Below, piece after piece: positions 11,056 through 23,399 of a DNA stretch of 64,000 nucleotides. The notes beneath the pieces were generated by a model. It made no database searches, was not told the DNA's origin, and saw only the letters and a program-made list of their open reading frames with translations. The stretch lies in the NCBI RefSeq assembly GCF_036320965.1, contig NC_092276.1, forward strand, positions 3,362,001 to 3,426,000, written 5' to 3'. How positions within the stretch are numbered: position 1 is the stretch's first letter; every line of letters starts with the position of its first letter. Origin of the DNA: Panulirus ornatus (taxonomy: Eukaryota > Arthropoda > Malacostraca > Decapoda > Palinuridae). The translations under genes were made by a program, and so were the position numbers.

Positions 11056-14000
11056 CTCAAGAGAATGTAGAGGCGATAGCTAGCACGGGGGGGATTTGGT
11101 AATGGCGCTCACATGTTCCTTCCAGATTAGATTTGTCAACAGTGACATCAAGAAGCCTGGCGGAATGAGGATCCTGGACACACGCACAGCCCGAGCATAT
11201 ATCAACTTTATGTGTATCAGAAAAGTTCATGGTTAAGTTTTTTATCACTTAAGATAACACATTTAGTACATTATTACGTGCAGATAGCAGATATTATGAT
11301 AAAGAACATAGAGTAATCGTTGTATCGAACATGTCTTAATCTTTCCTAGATAAAAAGTGAGCAGTAAATTCCTCCATATCAGGGTCGTCTTAAGTGCCTC
11401 GGCAGTTCTTGGCGTACTGGCGCATTCTCGTCCTATCTGGTAGCTTGACTTCCTCCTTCTCCAATGTTCGACGGTCTGGGTATATCATGGCAGGGAACCT
11501 TGAGGTTCGTCGTTGTCTGAAGGCTATTACGACCCGCCGACAAGCCTGCCTCCCTCCCTCTACAGCGTCCCTCGCCAATCTTGTTTACCCGCTCTGGTCG
11601 CAGCTGTACTTAAGGTGAGATACCATCAGGTTCTGCATAGGCCAACCACCTCCTCACCGGGGGAGGTGCGAGGGGCCTCAGGTGAGGTGTTATGACCACA
11701 GGGGAGGGCGTCTTGGCCATACGTTAGATACCGAGTGTCGTGGGTGTCGCCCTGAGATAGGGGCCCTACGAATGTCGGAATCTCTTCGCACAGCACTGAT
11801 AGGTGATTACAAACAGGTAGTTACTGGTACACAGAGGAGGTACAAGGGTAAAGGAGAGTGTTATTAATCCAAGTACAGTACCCTGTGGTGAGGAGAGAGA
11901 CATTTAGATACACTTGGAAGAGGACCATTATAGAGAAGGACTATACATCTCCACATGAAGTACAGTTTCCTCAGAAGAACGTCGTGGCCTAAAGTTCCAC
12001 AGACCTGAAAGTGACCCTAGGGAATGATCCGACCTGTTGACTGTTTCGTACCACCTTTAGGCCATGCTTCTGGAATGCACTTGGAACCTTTAGGTCAATA
12101 TATCGAGGGAGAATGTGAGTGCGTAGGGCACCAGACTAACGCGTTGTGGACTGGATCTGGCCATTGCCCAGTGAACTGTGTGTGATTGGTCATTATCTGG
12201 TGGGTGCTAGACCTGACCAACACCTGCATTAGGAAAAAAAAGGCTTCTCGCATAAAGAATCTTTCGTAAATCACCAGAGCTGCTTCCTCTTTTATTGTAT
12301 TCGCTGCACTTCTTGCATGACACAAACTGTTGTTACGAAGAGTATTGCATACAACGTCAGGTTTTTTGAGGTAACACGTCACATGATGCGAGAACGAGTT
12401 GTGATTAAAGCTTACAACACTTTTATCTCTGAAAATAAATCCTCCTTAATTCTGATTCAACTAATGGATACAGTGTATCATTACAGGATGTTTCTGTATG
12501 TTGCAGTGATTCTCAAAAAAAAAAAAAAAATAATAAGGTATCGTGTTATTACTAAAGACATCGTGTTGTTGGTAAACCAGGTATTTGATTACTTGATGAA
12601 GATTATGAACTCTAAAGTCAGCCTTAAAGATGTTGAAGCACAGTGAACGTGATTGTGAGACGTCTGTTTACTTATCACGGTATATTACCTCTCGAGATCA
12701 GATCTGTGGCTATTTTGAAACGTTATTCTCTGCTGGACTCTTGTATATCTGTCTCATCGTGCTCAGCCCACATATTGTATCACTTATAGCCTGTAACTTA
12801 GTAGAGATCGCGCACAGTCCGCTGGATCTGTGCATTTAAGCAACTCTCGTATTCTTTAAGAGGACAGTAGGCACCAGAACGCGTTTGTAAGTCACGCTGA
12901 AGCAGCTACAGTGTGCCGTAACTTACGGTATAGTTACAGCTTGGAGCATCTATATCCTCTTAGGTGTATCGTAGCTGTATCACATATCAGGCGTAGTGTA
13001 TGTAATAGCTGAAGCCTGCATCAGCTGTTGTAGTCAGTAACGACAGTTCGTTGAAGTACCTTTACCTGTGGGCTGTGGTGACCATAGCATGGTTAGCCTC
13101 AGGTTGTGTAGCAGCTGAGGTGTTTTAGAGCAGCTGGAGCGGGTAGTTTGTAGCAGCCGTGGTCTGTACCATTTTCGTTGCGAAGCAGCTGTAAGGAGGT
13201 GGCTTGTATCGCAGGTACCTCATCCTCCTTCCTCCTCATCTACGTGGCCTTCGCCTTCTGCCTCCCGTCCCAACTTCTTGCCCGTTACAGTTCAATGTTT
13301 TGAAGCCGGGAAAACTGTCAAGTGTCATGACACACTGCCATCATCCGTCCGGCTTCCTCCATCAACCAGTCCTTCGCTCTGTCTCTATCTCCACTCCATT
13401 ATTCTCGTATGACCTCTCTCTTCTTGTTCTCTTTCTCCTTTATTTATATATTTCCCCATCTATTCATCTTGGCTTTCCCCCCCCCCCTTTTTTTTTTTTT
13501 CAAAGAGTCCTGCCTTATCTCTTGATTCATCGTAAATCCTCGTACGGACTTAAGTAGGCCTGTGTGGTGCTTGAAAGCAAAGATGATTAAAACTGTTACA
13601 AAGCCTTGAATTGTAGACCCGCTGAAGGATGCTGAAGATGAGTTAGGAAGGAGATCAAAGTAAGGAAAAGCTTTTCACGCAAAGAGGAAAAGGGAAGTCG
13701 TTTACCCAGTAACGAAGAGGAAAAAAGAACTGAATAGGATGTTTACGTAATGAAGAAGAAATCTGCTGAGGGGTTGGGGTGTATAAGGAAGACATAAGGG
13801 TCAGAAGACCACAGGGAAGAAAGGTGGTCGTCATCCATACTGGATGACCTGAAGGTCAAAGAATAGTTATTTTGACCTGGAGTGGGAGGCTCGGAGACGC
13901 TTATGTGTCCGACGGGTGTTGGGTTCATTCACCCGTCGACAGGCAGGACACGAGAGAATATCCTCATATTTCCCTCTTCTTCACCGCTTTTAGATATATA

Positions 14001-14118
14001 TTTTTTTTTGATGTCTTACGTTTTAGTAGTCGTATATCAGGTTTTGCCCTCTCGTTTTCATTCTTATCAAAGTGTCCACTTCGAGTCTGATACAACTTAG
14101 AGCGGTCTTTCACATCGG

Positions 14119-14120
<2 letters not shown>
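11056..14120. other. Intergenic, no gene confidently recognised
   Basis: Mostly ordinary complexity. A possible 49-nt internal exon at 11566-11614 has a pyrimidine-rich acceptor (CCCTCTACAG) and a good donor (AAG|GTGAGA), with two of three frames open. A minus-strand frame at 11390-11578 overlaps it. A loose CAGCTG/AGCAGCTG-rich zone lies at about 12895-13190, and an A-run at 12515-12530. The plus-strand frame at 12317-12646 (about 109 codons) shows no domain. Confidence 0.4.

Positions 14121-14196
<76 letters not shown>
14121..14196. repeat. Microsatellite (CT)n, about 38 units
   Basis: A perfect CT tract. Confidence 0.97.
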
Positions 14197-14199
<3 letters not shown>

Positions 14200-15819
14200 C
14201 TTTGATGGATTCGCGCCAGTATCACCGGCAAACTTAAAGTGCACACTTCACGCTCAGTCCTGCGGGCAGTAGCGCAAAAAAAAAGAGAAGGATATATCTC
14301 TCATAAACTTTTATATCAGCGTCCTACACACGTATCTTGTAACCCAGGGGCGCCTCCGAGATCCATTCCCCTCACCTTGAAGGACCCTCCACCTCCCCCC
14401 CCCCCCCACTCCCTCCATCCATCCATCCACCATCCCCACCCTTTCCTCATTCCAACCCCTCCCACCGTGTCGTCCTCCCTCCCCCTTCCCATCTAGGAAC
14501 ACACACCCCCTCACCTCACCTCCCTCCCACACCAGCAACGTGCCGTCGAGATAAGAAAAAAGAAAAAGAAAAAATTCCCGCCGCGTAATAATTTTGCAGA
14601 CGAAATTGGCAAAAATGTGGCGGCTCTTCATCTGTTTCAATCCCACGTGGACGCCATCCGTCAAAAAAAAAGGACAAAAAAAAAAGAAGAGGTAAGGAAA
14701 CGGTGAGAAGTCAAAAGTCTAAAAATGGTTATACGACCTTGTACGACTCCGTGCCAGCCTCACAATTCCGTTATTAATAAACCCCAGTTTATAATGTGGT
14801 TTGATTGAATTTGAAAAAAAAAATGTCCACTGGCTTTTTTCTTTTTTTCTTTTTTTTAAGGGTTTTGATGTTGACGTACAGACGGACGCGTCAATTCGAG
14901 CACTGAATCATGCCTGTGGTAACGTCAGTCAATCAGGTATTCATCTGCTTCCCAGAATGACGACGCGGCGTCAGGTTACGCCACACTCTACGCCTTGCGT
15001 AGAATTGAGAATGTGAAGTGCAACAAGTGAGAGGGAGGATTTCTTTCGTTTCTGGTATAGGATTTATATATATACATAAAAAAAAAAACCCGCGGGTGTT
15101 CTCGGCAACTTGTTCGTTTGAAGATTTAATTAGATGGCACGGTATATGAATCATACGGTCTCATGACGCGTTTTCTTTAATAAGAAACCCGACGAAACTC
15201 GGTGGGAAGTTGGTAACCACCCCCCCAAGCTCGAGACACCATGATGAGAACGGTGAGTGACGAGGTTGCCGTTTGTGGTTATCGGCCATGACATTATTGT
15301 ACAAGTTATTAACAACTTTATACCTGCAGGTGTTTCGTAGGTGAAGTGCAGGAGTGTTCAGTATTTTTGTGGACAAACTCCGGCTGTTGAATTGTACGAG
15401 CGATGGCGGTGGGTGCAATCATTGGGCAGTATGACAATTCACAGCGATAAGCTATAATTATGTGACGTCACGGCCCTCGGCATCACGTCAGCCAATCGCA
15501 TCATGCAGTTTCGACAGCTGGGGGAGTTGACAGTTAGGTCATTATTGAGAGGAGGCTGATGTGTCCGGGGGAATTCGTGGCCGAACTCATTTCAGAATTG
15601 GTAAGGAAATGACGTAACTTCATTTTACGTTGGACCCCCACACTTTTTTTTTTTCTAGTGGAAATTATGAGCCATCGCGGCTCGTCCTGGTTTTCTTTTT
15701 TGGTTAGACAACCGAAATTCGGCAGCTCGCGGAGGGGTAAGATTTACGTCGTCCGTAATGCAGTCGAAATCCTCTGGTACCGAACTCTATACCATTGAAA
15801 TTTATGGGCGTAATATTTG

Positions 15820-15820
<1 letters not shown>
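14197..15820. other. Intergenic, no gene recognised
   Basis: Contains a C-rich CCATCC-type block at 14385-14500 and several A/T homopolymers of 8-10 nt. Open frames are short and unremarkable. Confidence 0.5.

Positions 15821-15821
<1 letters not shown>

Positions 15822-15859
<38 letters not shown>
15822..15859. repeat. Microsatellite (GT)n
   Basis: About 19 perfect GT units. The following sequence to 16675 is AT-rich with nothing recognised. Confidence 0.97.
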
Positions 15860-15860
<1 letters not shown>

Positions 15861-16675
15861 CGTATATAGCTTTATGCGGACGGCTCGTTGATAATCAAAA
15901 CTACTTTTTAATTTGATATTATCTAAAACATTGACATAGTAAACAATGAGTTTTTATTTCAAAATGATTCTGAATTGGCATAAGTATATATAGATATATC
16001 GGTCACTTAACTTCGAGTTCCATTTCGATCGAGTGTTGACCATAGACTATGCAACATCAACAGTGCCTTGCACACTGAGGAGCCTATAATGGTTTATAAC
16101 GATTTTTTTTTCATTTGTTTATCTATAGGCGGTGTTATCATAAGATATACGGGAGTATATGGTGGTTTTCCCTAGACTTTGTTAGTGTGCCGTTGGCTGT
16201 GTTAAATATGTTTTTAGACGAACGAGAGAGACAAGAAAGGAAAATATATATTAATTTTTATTGTACAAGAACTCGAGAACTAGATTATTTTTTCTGGATT
16301 ATTTCCCTGCTATAAAATTTGATTGTAATTTCTTTGACGTGGCTTCGGAGGATGTATTTAGCTGAGGTACCTGAGGTCACAGCAGTTGATGTGTGGTGCA
16401 AAATGTGTCCAGCACATGTTTGACTCCCTGGTTGTTTATCCGGAAACATCAAGACGGTCGTGGAATATGTGACCTCCCCAGTACTGCTGGGCGCCAAGTT
16501 GTGGGCTTGTGTTTCTCTGCTGTTAATTACACTTCTTGAAGTAAATGACGACAGCGATTAATGGTTCGAAATGGGCCGGGGTCTTCGTGACGCCCGTCCG
16601 CCCAGCGATCGTCTTCGCCTCACCCGCCACACAACGATTTCTCAAACTGTCTTTTGAAAATGAACTTCTGCTAGG

Positions 16676-17065
16676 TTAAGCGTCCCCTGGAGCACGACGG
16701 TACGATCCTTTTGAACGCGTCGTGGTACTGGCCTGAGGTACGACGGTACGGCCCTGAGGCACGACGGTACGATCCACGTGCACGTTGGTACGAGCCTAGA
16801 GTACTTCATTGTGGTCCTTGAGTACAACGGCACGCTCCTTGAGCACGACGGAATGATCCTTCAGCACAAGGGTACGTCCCTTGAGCACGACCATATACGA
16901 TCTTAGAGCACAACGGTACGATTCTTGAACACGACTGTGCGACCCCCTGAGCACGAACTGTATAACACATATGCACGACATTTAAGACCCTTGAACACGA
17001 CCGAACGCCCCTTAAAACACTACGATACGACCCTTGAACACGACGAATCGACCCTTGAGTACATG
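16676..17065 (+). repeat. 22-bp minisatellite family, locus 1 (about 16 copies)
   Basis: Degenerate tandem copies of a unit near CCTTGAGCACGACGGTACGA plus two bases (21-24 bp). The same unit, in inverse complement, makes up the arrays at 40873-41537 and 44462-44698, and shorter copies are at 28265-28460 and 56600-56745. This locus is the most diverged, so it is probably the oldest. Confidence 0.8.
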
Positions 17066-17125
17066 AGGACTTATCCCTTGACCTGATCCCCCCCCCCCTG
17101 AAGGTCAGGTGAGGTCAAAGGCCAG
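17066..17125. repeat. AGGTCA-rich core next to 22-bp array, locus 1
   Basis: Immediately after the array are CCTTGACCTGATC, a run of 12 C residues, then AAGGTCAGGTGAGGTCAAAGG. Two perfect AGGTCA half-sites at 17102-17107 and 17112-17117 are spaced by four bases (DR4 geometry). Equivalent cores flank the same minisatellite at 28330-28378 and 56745-56800. Confidence 0.6.
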
Positions 17126-17440
17126 TCCATCATATCTATAATAACTTCCTGCTCGGTTTGGGAGAGTGATTATGATCTTTGATTATAATAATCGAAGGTC
17201 ATAATCTCTGGCGATTTCCCAGGATTTCACCACTGTTTATTATCAGTTCTGGAGTATTGGGGAACTGAGGCATCATAACTTGAAGTGAACGTCGAGGGTG
17301 TAATTTTTATGATGGTATGTGGGTATGGATGTGTATGTCTGCAGTGCATGTGTGTATAGATGTCGCAATTTTTTTTCCCGAAGACACGAATTACTTTAAT
17401 CAAATTAAGGTGAGAGTGAGTGGGCTATTCTGAAGACACA

Positions 17441-17444
<4 letters not shown>
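17126..17444. other. Intergenic, nothing recognised
   Basis: Ordinary AT-rich sequence with a short palindromic ATCTTTGATTATAATAATCGAAGGTCAT-like stretch near 17170-17205. No gene is seen. Confidence 0.5.
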
Positions 17445-17506
<62 letters not shown>

Positions 17507-17521
17507 TTATATATATAAATA
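17445..17521. repeat. Microsatellite (AT)n
   Basis: About 35 AT units with ATTT interruptions at the right end, joined directly to the SINE relic. Confidence 0.97.
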
Positions 17522-17628
17522 TATCAACTAGCCACTGAGGGAAGAATGAGCACCTGGGTTGCGTGCGGACCGACTGTCGCGTCCTGGATTCGAACCTAAG
17601 CTGGCTCGTCTCCGAGCGTCCCTTGAAT
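17522..17628 (-). mobile_element. tRNA-derived SINE relic, copy 1
   Basis: On the minus strand the sequence reads GCTCGGAGACGAG, then a perfect Pol III B box GGTTCGAATCC (17596-17586), then a body with CAACCCAGGTGCTCATTCTT and GGCTAGTTGAT before the AT tract. GCTCGG before the B box resembles a tRNA anticodon arm. The body and tail resemble the relic at 29350-29492 (CAACCCAGCTGTTCATCCT, GGCTGGTCGAT), so both belong to one family. The A box is not well preserved. Confidence 0.65.
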
Positions 17629-17834
17629 ATACAATAGATATACAGTGTGTATATGCACGTAGATATACTCGCATGAATAAAAGAATATACATAAAAAAAA
17701 GAACAAACATGAAGGCGTTCAAACAAACGCCCTTTTTTACAACGTGCTTATGAATAGAATTATTTTTAATGTCATTTAAAATAACTCATTTGGTAGTAAT
17801 GTTATTTTTTTTTTAAATTTATCCAAATGCTGCC

Positions 17835-18930
17835 ACAGTAATGAGGGAATTACCTCATAAAAATCTTTTTTACGATGGAGAGTGATTCCTTCTCTCGAAG
17901 ACCAGTGCGCTTCGTTAATGAGATATTGTGAGGATGATAATGAGGACCTTTAACGTGGATATTATACTGTCTAATTGGAAAATGAGTCTCATCACAATAC
18001 AATAAAGCTTTCTGGTAGTAAATTAGGATCTTTATTGTCAAATGAGGGGCCGTGATATGGAGATGAGGATGGTTTGTCAAATGAGAGGCTGTGAGAAGAA
18101 TGAGTGATTGTTGTCTAGTCATTTAGGGGAATAATGCACTGGGAGCATTATTAGTTTGATAAGGCTTGTTGTAGTAGAATTAGGTTGATACTAGATCATT
18201 TAACGTTCTGAAATACGTAATAATTTGACTAGATTATGTGTAGTAAGATGAGGTCTTCGTAAGAATAAGGGTTTGGAGGATTAGATTAGTTTGATAAGAC
18301 TTATCTTCGTATAAAATCAGGATTTTGGTAGATTAAGCATGCTGAAGTCTTCTCAGTTTAATGAGGCTTCATAAAGTAGAATTAGACTCTCCAGAATAAG
18401 TGCTCGAGAAAACTTGTTAGTTTGGTAAGACCTGACACGGAAAATGGATATATTCTTTTTTTGTTAGGATAAGACCTGGAAAACTTAAAGTTTGATAAGG
18501 CTTTTGTACTTAAGTTTGATAAGGCTTTCACAGTACAATTAGGCTCTTCAGAAAGAGGCTTCGGAAGGCTTCTTGCTTCAATGAGTCTCTTTTGCTGCGA
18601 TCAAAGTCTCACGTAACTATAAGGATATGATAAACGGGTTAGTTCATTGATGCATGTAGTTAGAATACGGTTGACGATGTAGTAAACAGGTTAGGAAGAC
18701 TTGTTAAATGAAGCTTAATAAGGCTCTGATAGATTAAATGAAGCCAGTAAGGCTTATCATAGTAAAGTAAGACTCACGATACAAAGACTTGTTAAGATTA
18801 ACGAGGCCTGTGACGCTCTCGGTGAAATTAGGCTCACGGTACAATAAGGCTTTGTGAGACTTCTTGGTTTAGTGAAGCAGTGAAGACTTTGACGAGGCCT
18901 TGTCGGTGGTAATGGGGAAACACACAACGA
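17835..18930. repeat. Degenerate AT-rich tandem array, about 1.1 kb
   Basis: Recurrent motifs AGTTTGATAAGGCTT, GTAGAATTAGGCTC and AATGAGGCTT at loose spacing of roughly 30-60 bp run through the interval. No copy is perfect and the period is uncertain. It reads as an old minisatellite. No gene is recognised in it. Confidence 0.6.
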
Positions 18931-19025
18931 AGCGAGGACCGCGTTCACGTAAGTCTAGGGCAAAGACATGGTTTTCATAAGCAAAGGTTAAGTTTAGTCT
19001 GGAACAGTAAGTCTTGTATTTGAAC

Positions 19026-19028
<3 letters not shown>

Positions 19029-19106
<78 letters not shown>
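19029..19106. repeat. Microsatellite (CT)n, about 39 units
   Basis: A perfect CT tract. Confidence 0.97.
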
Positions 19107-19109
<3 letters not shown>

Positions 19110-19213
19110 CGAAGTGCCAGACCTTCTGAGGGGAGGCAGACTGAACTCACGATCTGTTGGGGGAGCTTGCTGGTCACTTTGATGTTCTTAGGAACGTCTT
19201 TCATAGCGTGATC

Positions 19214-19247
19214 TGTCCGTCTGTCCGTCTGCCTGTCTGTCCGTTCT

Positions 19248-19278
<31 letters not shown>
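19214..19278. repeat. Microsatellite (CTGT)n/(CCGT)n
   Basis: About 16 tetranucleotide units, mostly CTGT with CCGT and CCTG variants. Confidence 0.92.
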
Positions 19279-19279
<1 letters not shown>

Positions 19280-19700
19280 CTCTTTCATTTTGCATATCTC
19301 CATATCTTTATTCCTTCATTAGATTCTGTTGATTCTAATTTGCCTTTTTATTTTCGTATTACATTTGTGTTCGTATGATGTCCAATCTTTTTCCGAAATG
19401 TAAGAATTCCACTGCAGAGGTATTAATTACAGATTTGAATGATTAAACAAAACCAAGTACTGTTATCATTAAGGAAGATGATGTGTATATTCATATATAT
19501 ATATATGTGTGTGTGTGTGTGTATGTGTGGCACTGAATAAAGCGGCGGGTGATTGCGGTAATAACACAGGTAATTAAATACAATTTATGATCTCAACGCG
19601 AGTAGTGCGACACGGTTGTAATTAGCGTGTAATACGGGGAGAACCGCGGAAGCACCCCGCCGCCCGCCCCCGCTTTCTGCAGGGATTGTCCTTTCGCACG

Positions 19701-19703
<3 letters not shown>

Positions 19704-19783
<80 letters not shown>
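19704..19783. repeat. Microsatellite (CT)n, about 39 units
   Basis: A perfect CT tract, followed at 19800-19935 by CTG/CTC-rich triplets. All reading frames through this block (poly-RE, poly-R, poly-S) are spurious. Confidence 0.97.
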
Positions 19784-19787
<4 letters not shown>

Positions 19788-19884
19788 GCTCTGCTGCAGG
19801 AGGCTGGCTGACCCTGCCGCTGCTTCCACTGCTGCTGTCCCCTCCTCCTCTTCCTCCTCCTCCTTCTCTTCTTCATGCTACTGC

Positions 19885-20138
19885 TGCTGCTGCTCCTCCT
19901 CCTCCTCCTCCTCCTCCTCCTCCTCCTCCTCATCTATCTGCCGTTACTGTACTACTGCATTGCCTGCCGTTGCTTGCTTGCTTGCTGCTGCTGATGCTGT
20001 GGCTGCTTATAGCGTTACCTGTTCTCCCGTTGATGCTTCTTACTGTTGCTCTTATTTCTGCTACTACTACTACTGCTACTACTACTACTACTACTACTAC
20101 TATTACTACTGCTACTACTACTACTACTACTACTACTG

Positions 20139-20170
<32 letters not shown>

Positions 20171-20185
20171 GCTACTACTGCCGTT
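19885..20185. repeat. Trinucleotide block (CTC)n, (CTG)n, (CTA)n
   Basis: A CTC run at 19895-19930, scattered CTG/CTT units, then about 40 CTA units with CTG and TTA interruptions at 20059-20180. Spurious poly-L, poly-S, poly-T and poly-Y frames cover both strands. Confidence 0.92.
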
Positions 20186-20337
20186 ACTCGCGTTTCTCCT
20201 GCTGTCGCAAGTGCTGTTGGTATATTTTCTTATGTGGTACAGAGCCAGGCCGTTCTTCATCTTTCTTATCATGGCATTACTGCCAGAGACAGATTGCCAT
20301 GCCTCTAGTAACGCTGTGTGTATTACTGATGCCACCC

Positions 20338-20338
<1 letters not shown>

Positions 20339-20378
<40 letters not shown>
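20339..20378. repeat. Microsatellite (CT)n
   Basis: About 20 perfect CT units. The sequence from 20640 to 20740 has three imperfect copies of GCTGATTTTAGTGC/GATGCTGCATA of about 36 bp. Confidence 0.95.
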
Positions 20379-20380
<2 letters not shown>

Positions 20381-20850
20381 GTTATGCCAGTCGCAAAGTG
20401 CCACTGTAGATATTTCTTTCTGCTGTTCTGACTCGTCCTTTATTTTTTTTTTATGTTGATGCTTGTTAAAGAGCGCTTCAGCATCCCACACTCTAAAAGT
20501 AGGCCTCCCCCCCTGACCTACTTTTTCACGCCTGGGAGGCGAGGTTTGTAATCGATGATTACCTGTGTTATGTTTCGTGCTCTTCTCTTTGGTTTGTATG
20601 AGCTGCTGTGTGTGCAGCTGCTGTGTTGGTAATGCATATTGTACGGCTGACTTTGATGCCTATGCTGCATAGTGTGCAGCTGATTTTAGTGCTGATGCTG
20701 CATATTGCACGGCTGATTTTAATGCAGATGCTGCCCCGCGTCTACAGCAAATTAGCGATTAGTGATGCCCAGGATGAATACCGTGAGCTTGAAACTTTCG
20801 TCTAAGTGCAGGCTGAGGTTATCTTGTTGTTCATAACAGCTTGGAAGTAC

Positions 20851-21188
20851 CAAGTTGTACGTGGAAAGAACATTATGAACAGTGAGGTTGATCCACAAGC
20901 TGTACGTGGAAAGAACATTATGAACAGTGAGGTTGATCCACAAGCTGTACCTTGAAAGAACATTATGAACAGTGAGGTTGATCCACAAGCTGTACCTTGA
21001 AAGAACATTAGGAACAGTGAGGTTGATCCACAAGCTGTACCTTGAAAGAACATTAGGAACAGTGAGGTTGATCCACAAGCTGCAATGGAAGGGACCACAT
21101 GAACAGTGAGAAGAGCTGCTGATGTGGAGTGAACGTGAACAGTGGGGCAGAGCCACAAGCTGTATGTGGAAGGAACTATGAACATTAA
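20851..21188. repeat. Minisatellite, exact 45-bp unit, 6 copies plus degenerate ends
   Basis: Units begin with CAAGCTGTAC at 20851, 20896, 20941, 20986, 21031 and 21076, exactly 45 bp apart, with few substitutions. Two shortened copies follow to 21188. Because 45 is a multiple of three, the minus strand shows an open frame with a repeating 15-residue peptide. I regard that as a consequence of the period, not a gene. Confidence 0.93.
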
Positions 21189-21496
21189 GGTACTGAGATA
21201 GAGCCAGACACCAGAGGTGCGGCGAGAGAGTAATAGAGAAGAGGAAGCTGTCTGGTATATACTGTTGGTCTACTCTCGCCAGGGCACTGGTGACGACGAA
21301 CTAGTCCAGTGAGCGGTGCGTGTGAGGAGAGGGGGGGCCTTAAAAAAAGAGTGAGACATAATGGTCTGAAGTTCATCTGTGCGCTGACTGGAAGTGGCAG
21401 TAAAGTGAGAAAGAAGAGGATGAGCAAGCCAAGACCGCTGAAGTGGTTGGAAGGGCGGCTGGGAGGTTGAATAAACTTGGGTCGTATGTAAAGGCG

Positions 21497-21498
<2 letters not shown>

Positions 21499-21529
<31 letters not shown>
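21499..21529. repeat. Microsatellite (GT)n
   Basis: About 15 perfect GT units. Confidence 0.95.
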
Positions 21530-21533
<4 letters not shown>

Positions 21534-21544
21534 TCAAGGTCATT

Positions 21545-21715
21545 CTGGGCTTCCAGTAAACCTCCTTGGTTCAGGGCTTCTGCTGGTAGACATTGCTTTA
21601 GGGCTTCTGGTAAACCTCCTTGCTTTAGGACCCTTGGTTCAGGGTTCATACAAGTGGACCTTCTAGGTTCAGGGCTTCTTAAGAGTGAGTCCTCCAGGTT
21701 CTGGAGCCATATTGA
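21545..21715. repeat. Imperfect minisatellite, TTGGTTCAGGGCTTCT units
   Basis: Four or five diverged copies of a 35-60-bp unit containing TAAACCTCCTTGGTTCAGGG and CTTCTGGTAGAC variants. Confidence 0.6.
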
Positions 21716-21908
21716 TGGGCCTGGAAGGCTCGAGGTTCACATCTCGTTGGTCTGGAAGTGTCGCTGATCACACCAGGAGGACATCGCGTGTCAGCGCTGA
21801 GTGGGATGCGGTGATCTCTGGCTCCGCCGTGAATGTCGGTCGTGCCATCGTCGTCGCAGGAGTTTAAAAAGTGGGAAACGTCCGTGGTGGGCAGAGCTCG
21901 GAGGTCGT

Positions 21909-21911
<3 letters not shown>

Positions 21912-21943
<32 letters not shown>
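21912..21943. repeat. Microsatellite (GA)n
   Basis: About 16 GA units ending in an A-run. Confidence 0.95.
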
Positions 21944-21947
<4 letters not shown>

Positions 21948-22287
21948 AAAAGATATCTAACTTAATTTCCTTGTGTCTCGAGTCAGGGGAAAAAGTCCCT
22001 CTCGCCGAGGGAGATATGCAGCCTGGGCTTCTTCGCCCTTTCCCCTTTCCTCCTGCTCCCCAAAAAGACACCAGTTGTTACCTCCAGCACCCCTTAGAGA
22101 CGGGACCACAACCCCGGATGAAGTTCGGTTCACCCCCACCAGTGAACTTCTGATGTGGGGGGAGTGGGATGGGGAGGTCTGGTGTGGTGTGTGGATGTCG
22201 GCACAGTTGGGAAGGGTCGGTCAGGTCATGTTGTTGACTGGTTCGACTGTTTTAAAACCACATTCTCCCCTCCACACTTTTTCAAGC

Positions 22288-22297
22288 CCCCCCCCCC

Positions 22298-22342
<45 letters not shown>
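22288..22342. repeat. Compound run (C)n(CA)n
   Basis: About 26 consecutive C residues lead into about 14 CA units. Length here should be treated as uncertain. Confidence 0.95.
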
Positions 22343-22345
<3 letters not shown>

Positions 22346-22813
22346 TTATTATCACTTGAGTTGTGGATTGATCTACTCACGGTAAAGGAAACCCGATGCA
22401 TCGTATAGATGTTGAAGTTCCTATGGCCAAATCTCCTCTCGCACCCCACCAGAAAGAAGGTCGGGTTATAAGAGTATCATTTCGACCATCATATTTTCAA
22501 GTAAAATCACAAAATCTTTTTTTTTTTTTTTTTTTGCAACAACTTTTCCTGTACAGGGTAAGTGAATCAGTGGCGTAGGGAGAGGTGAATGTAGCCACCT
22601 GACCTAAGCTCCGTTGATCACGACCGCGCCAGATAAAGAAAGCTATGAATAACGCCTCAAGCACGTCCTACGCGCGGCCAGTCATAACAAGGGAGGGGGG
22701 AAAAAAATGTTAAGATATTTAAAGTCGCGTCCGTCATATCAGGGAGCGTAACCGACCTCCGCTGTTTGATGGATGGATGGATGTTCGACGTGGCGTCATG
22801 CTCGAGACGGGTG

Positions 22814-22814
<1 letters not shown>

Positions 22815-22876
<62 letters not shown>
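22815..22876. repeat. Microsatellite (CT)n, about 30 units
   Basis: A perfect CT tract. The sequence 22345-22814 holds a T-run at 22518-22535 and nothing I recognise. Confidence 0.97.
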
Positions 22877-22881
<5 letters not shown>

Positions 22882-23399
22882 TCGTCTGACTCGTATTTAG
22901 GCTAGTTTGGCTGCTAATGTCGGGTTAGCGTGCTTGGGGTACCAGACTTATGACCTCCCTCTCCCCCTTAAACCCCTCTCCTCCCCTCCCCCACTACCCC
23001 CCTTGGAGATCTATGACCTCTGGGTGCATTTGACCCTATAGAACGCGCGAGATTAGCCCTTAAAAAAAAAAAGTCTCCTCCCCACCACCACCTACACCCC
23101 CTCCTCCGTTTATCGTTCCTTCGGTAAATCTAACAAGCATGAAATATGTTCGTGGTTGTTACCCCCCCCTCCCCCCACCACTCGTCAGGTGTTCTTCAAG
23201 TCAGCATTCTGTTTTCACAACGGTAGATTAATTGACTATCTTCTATTTTCCTTCATTATTACCCAGCTTTTTCTAATTACTGCTGGAAAGCTTATTGGGT
23301 CGAGTTAAGAGTTTAGAAGGGGTAAGGCCATATTCGGAAGGATGGACGTGTGGCAGAATGGTGGAATTCGAGGACTTGTGTTTGGTAATGACTGGAACC

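Noticed and set aside
11566..11614. 49-nt exon bounded by acceptor- and donor-like sequence
   Set aside because: Such pairs are frequent by chance in CT-rich DNA and nothing else supports it; mentioned only inside the regional entry.
20752..21185. About 134- and 127-codon minus-strand frames with a 15-residue repeat peptide
   Set aside because: They arise from the exact 45-bp period of the minisatellite; no start context, domain or splice support.
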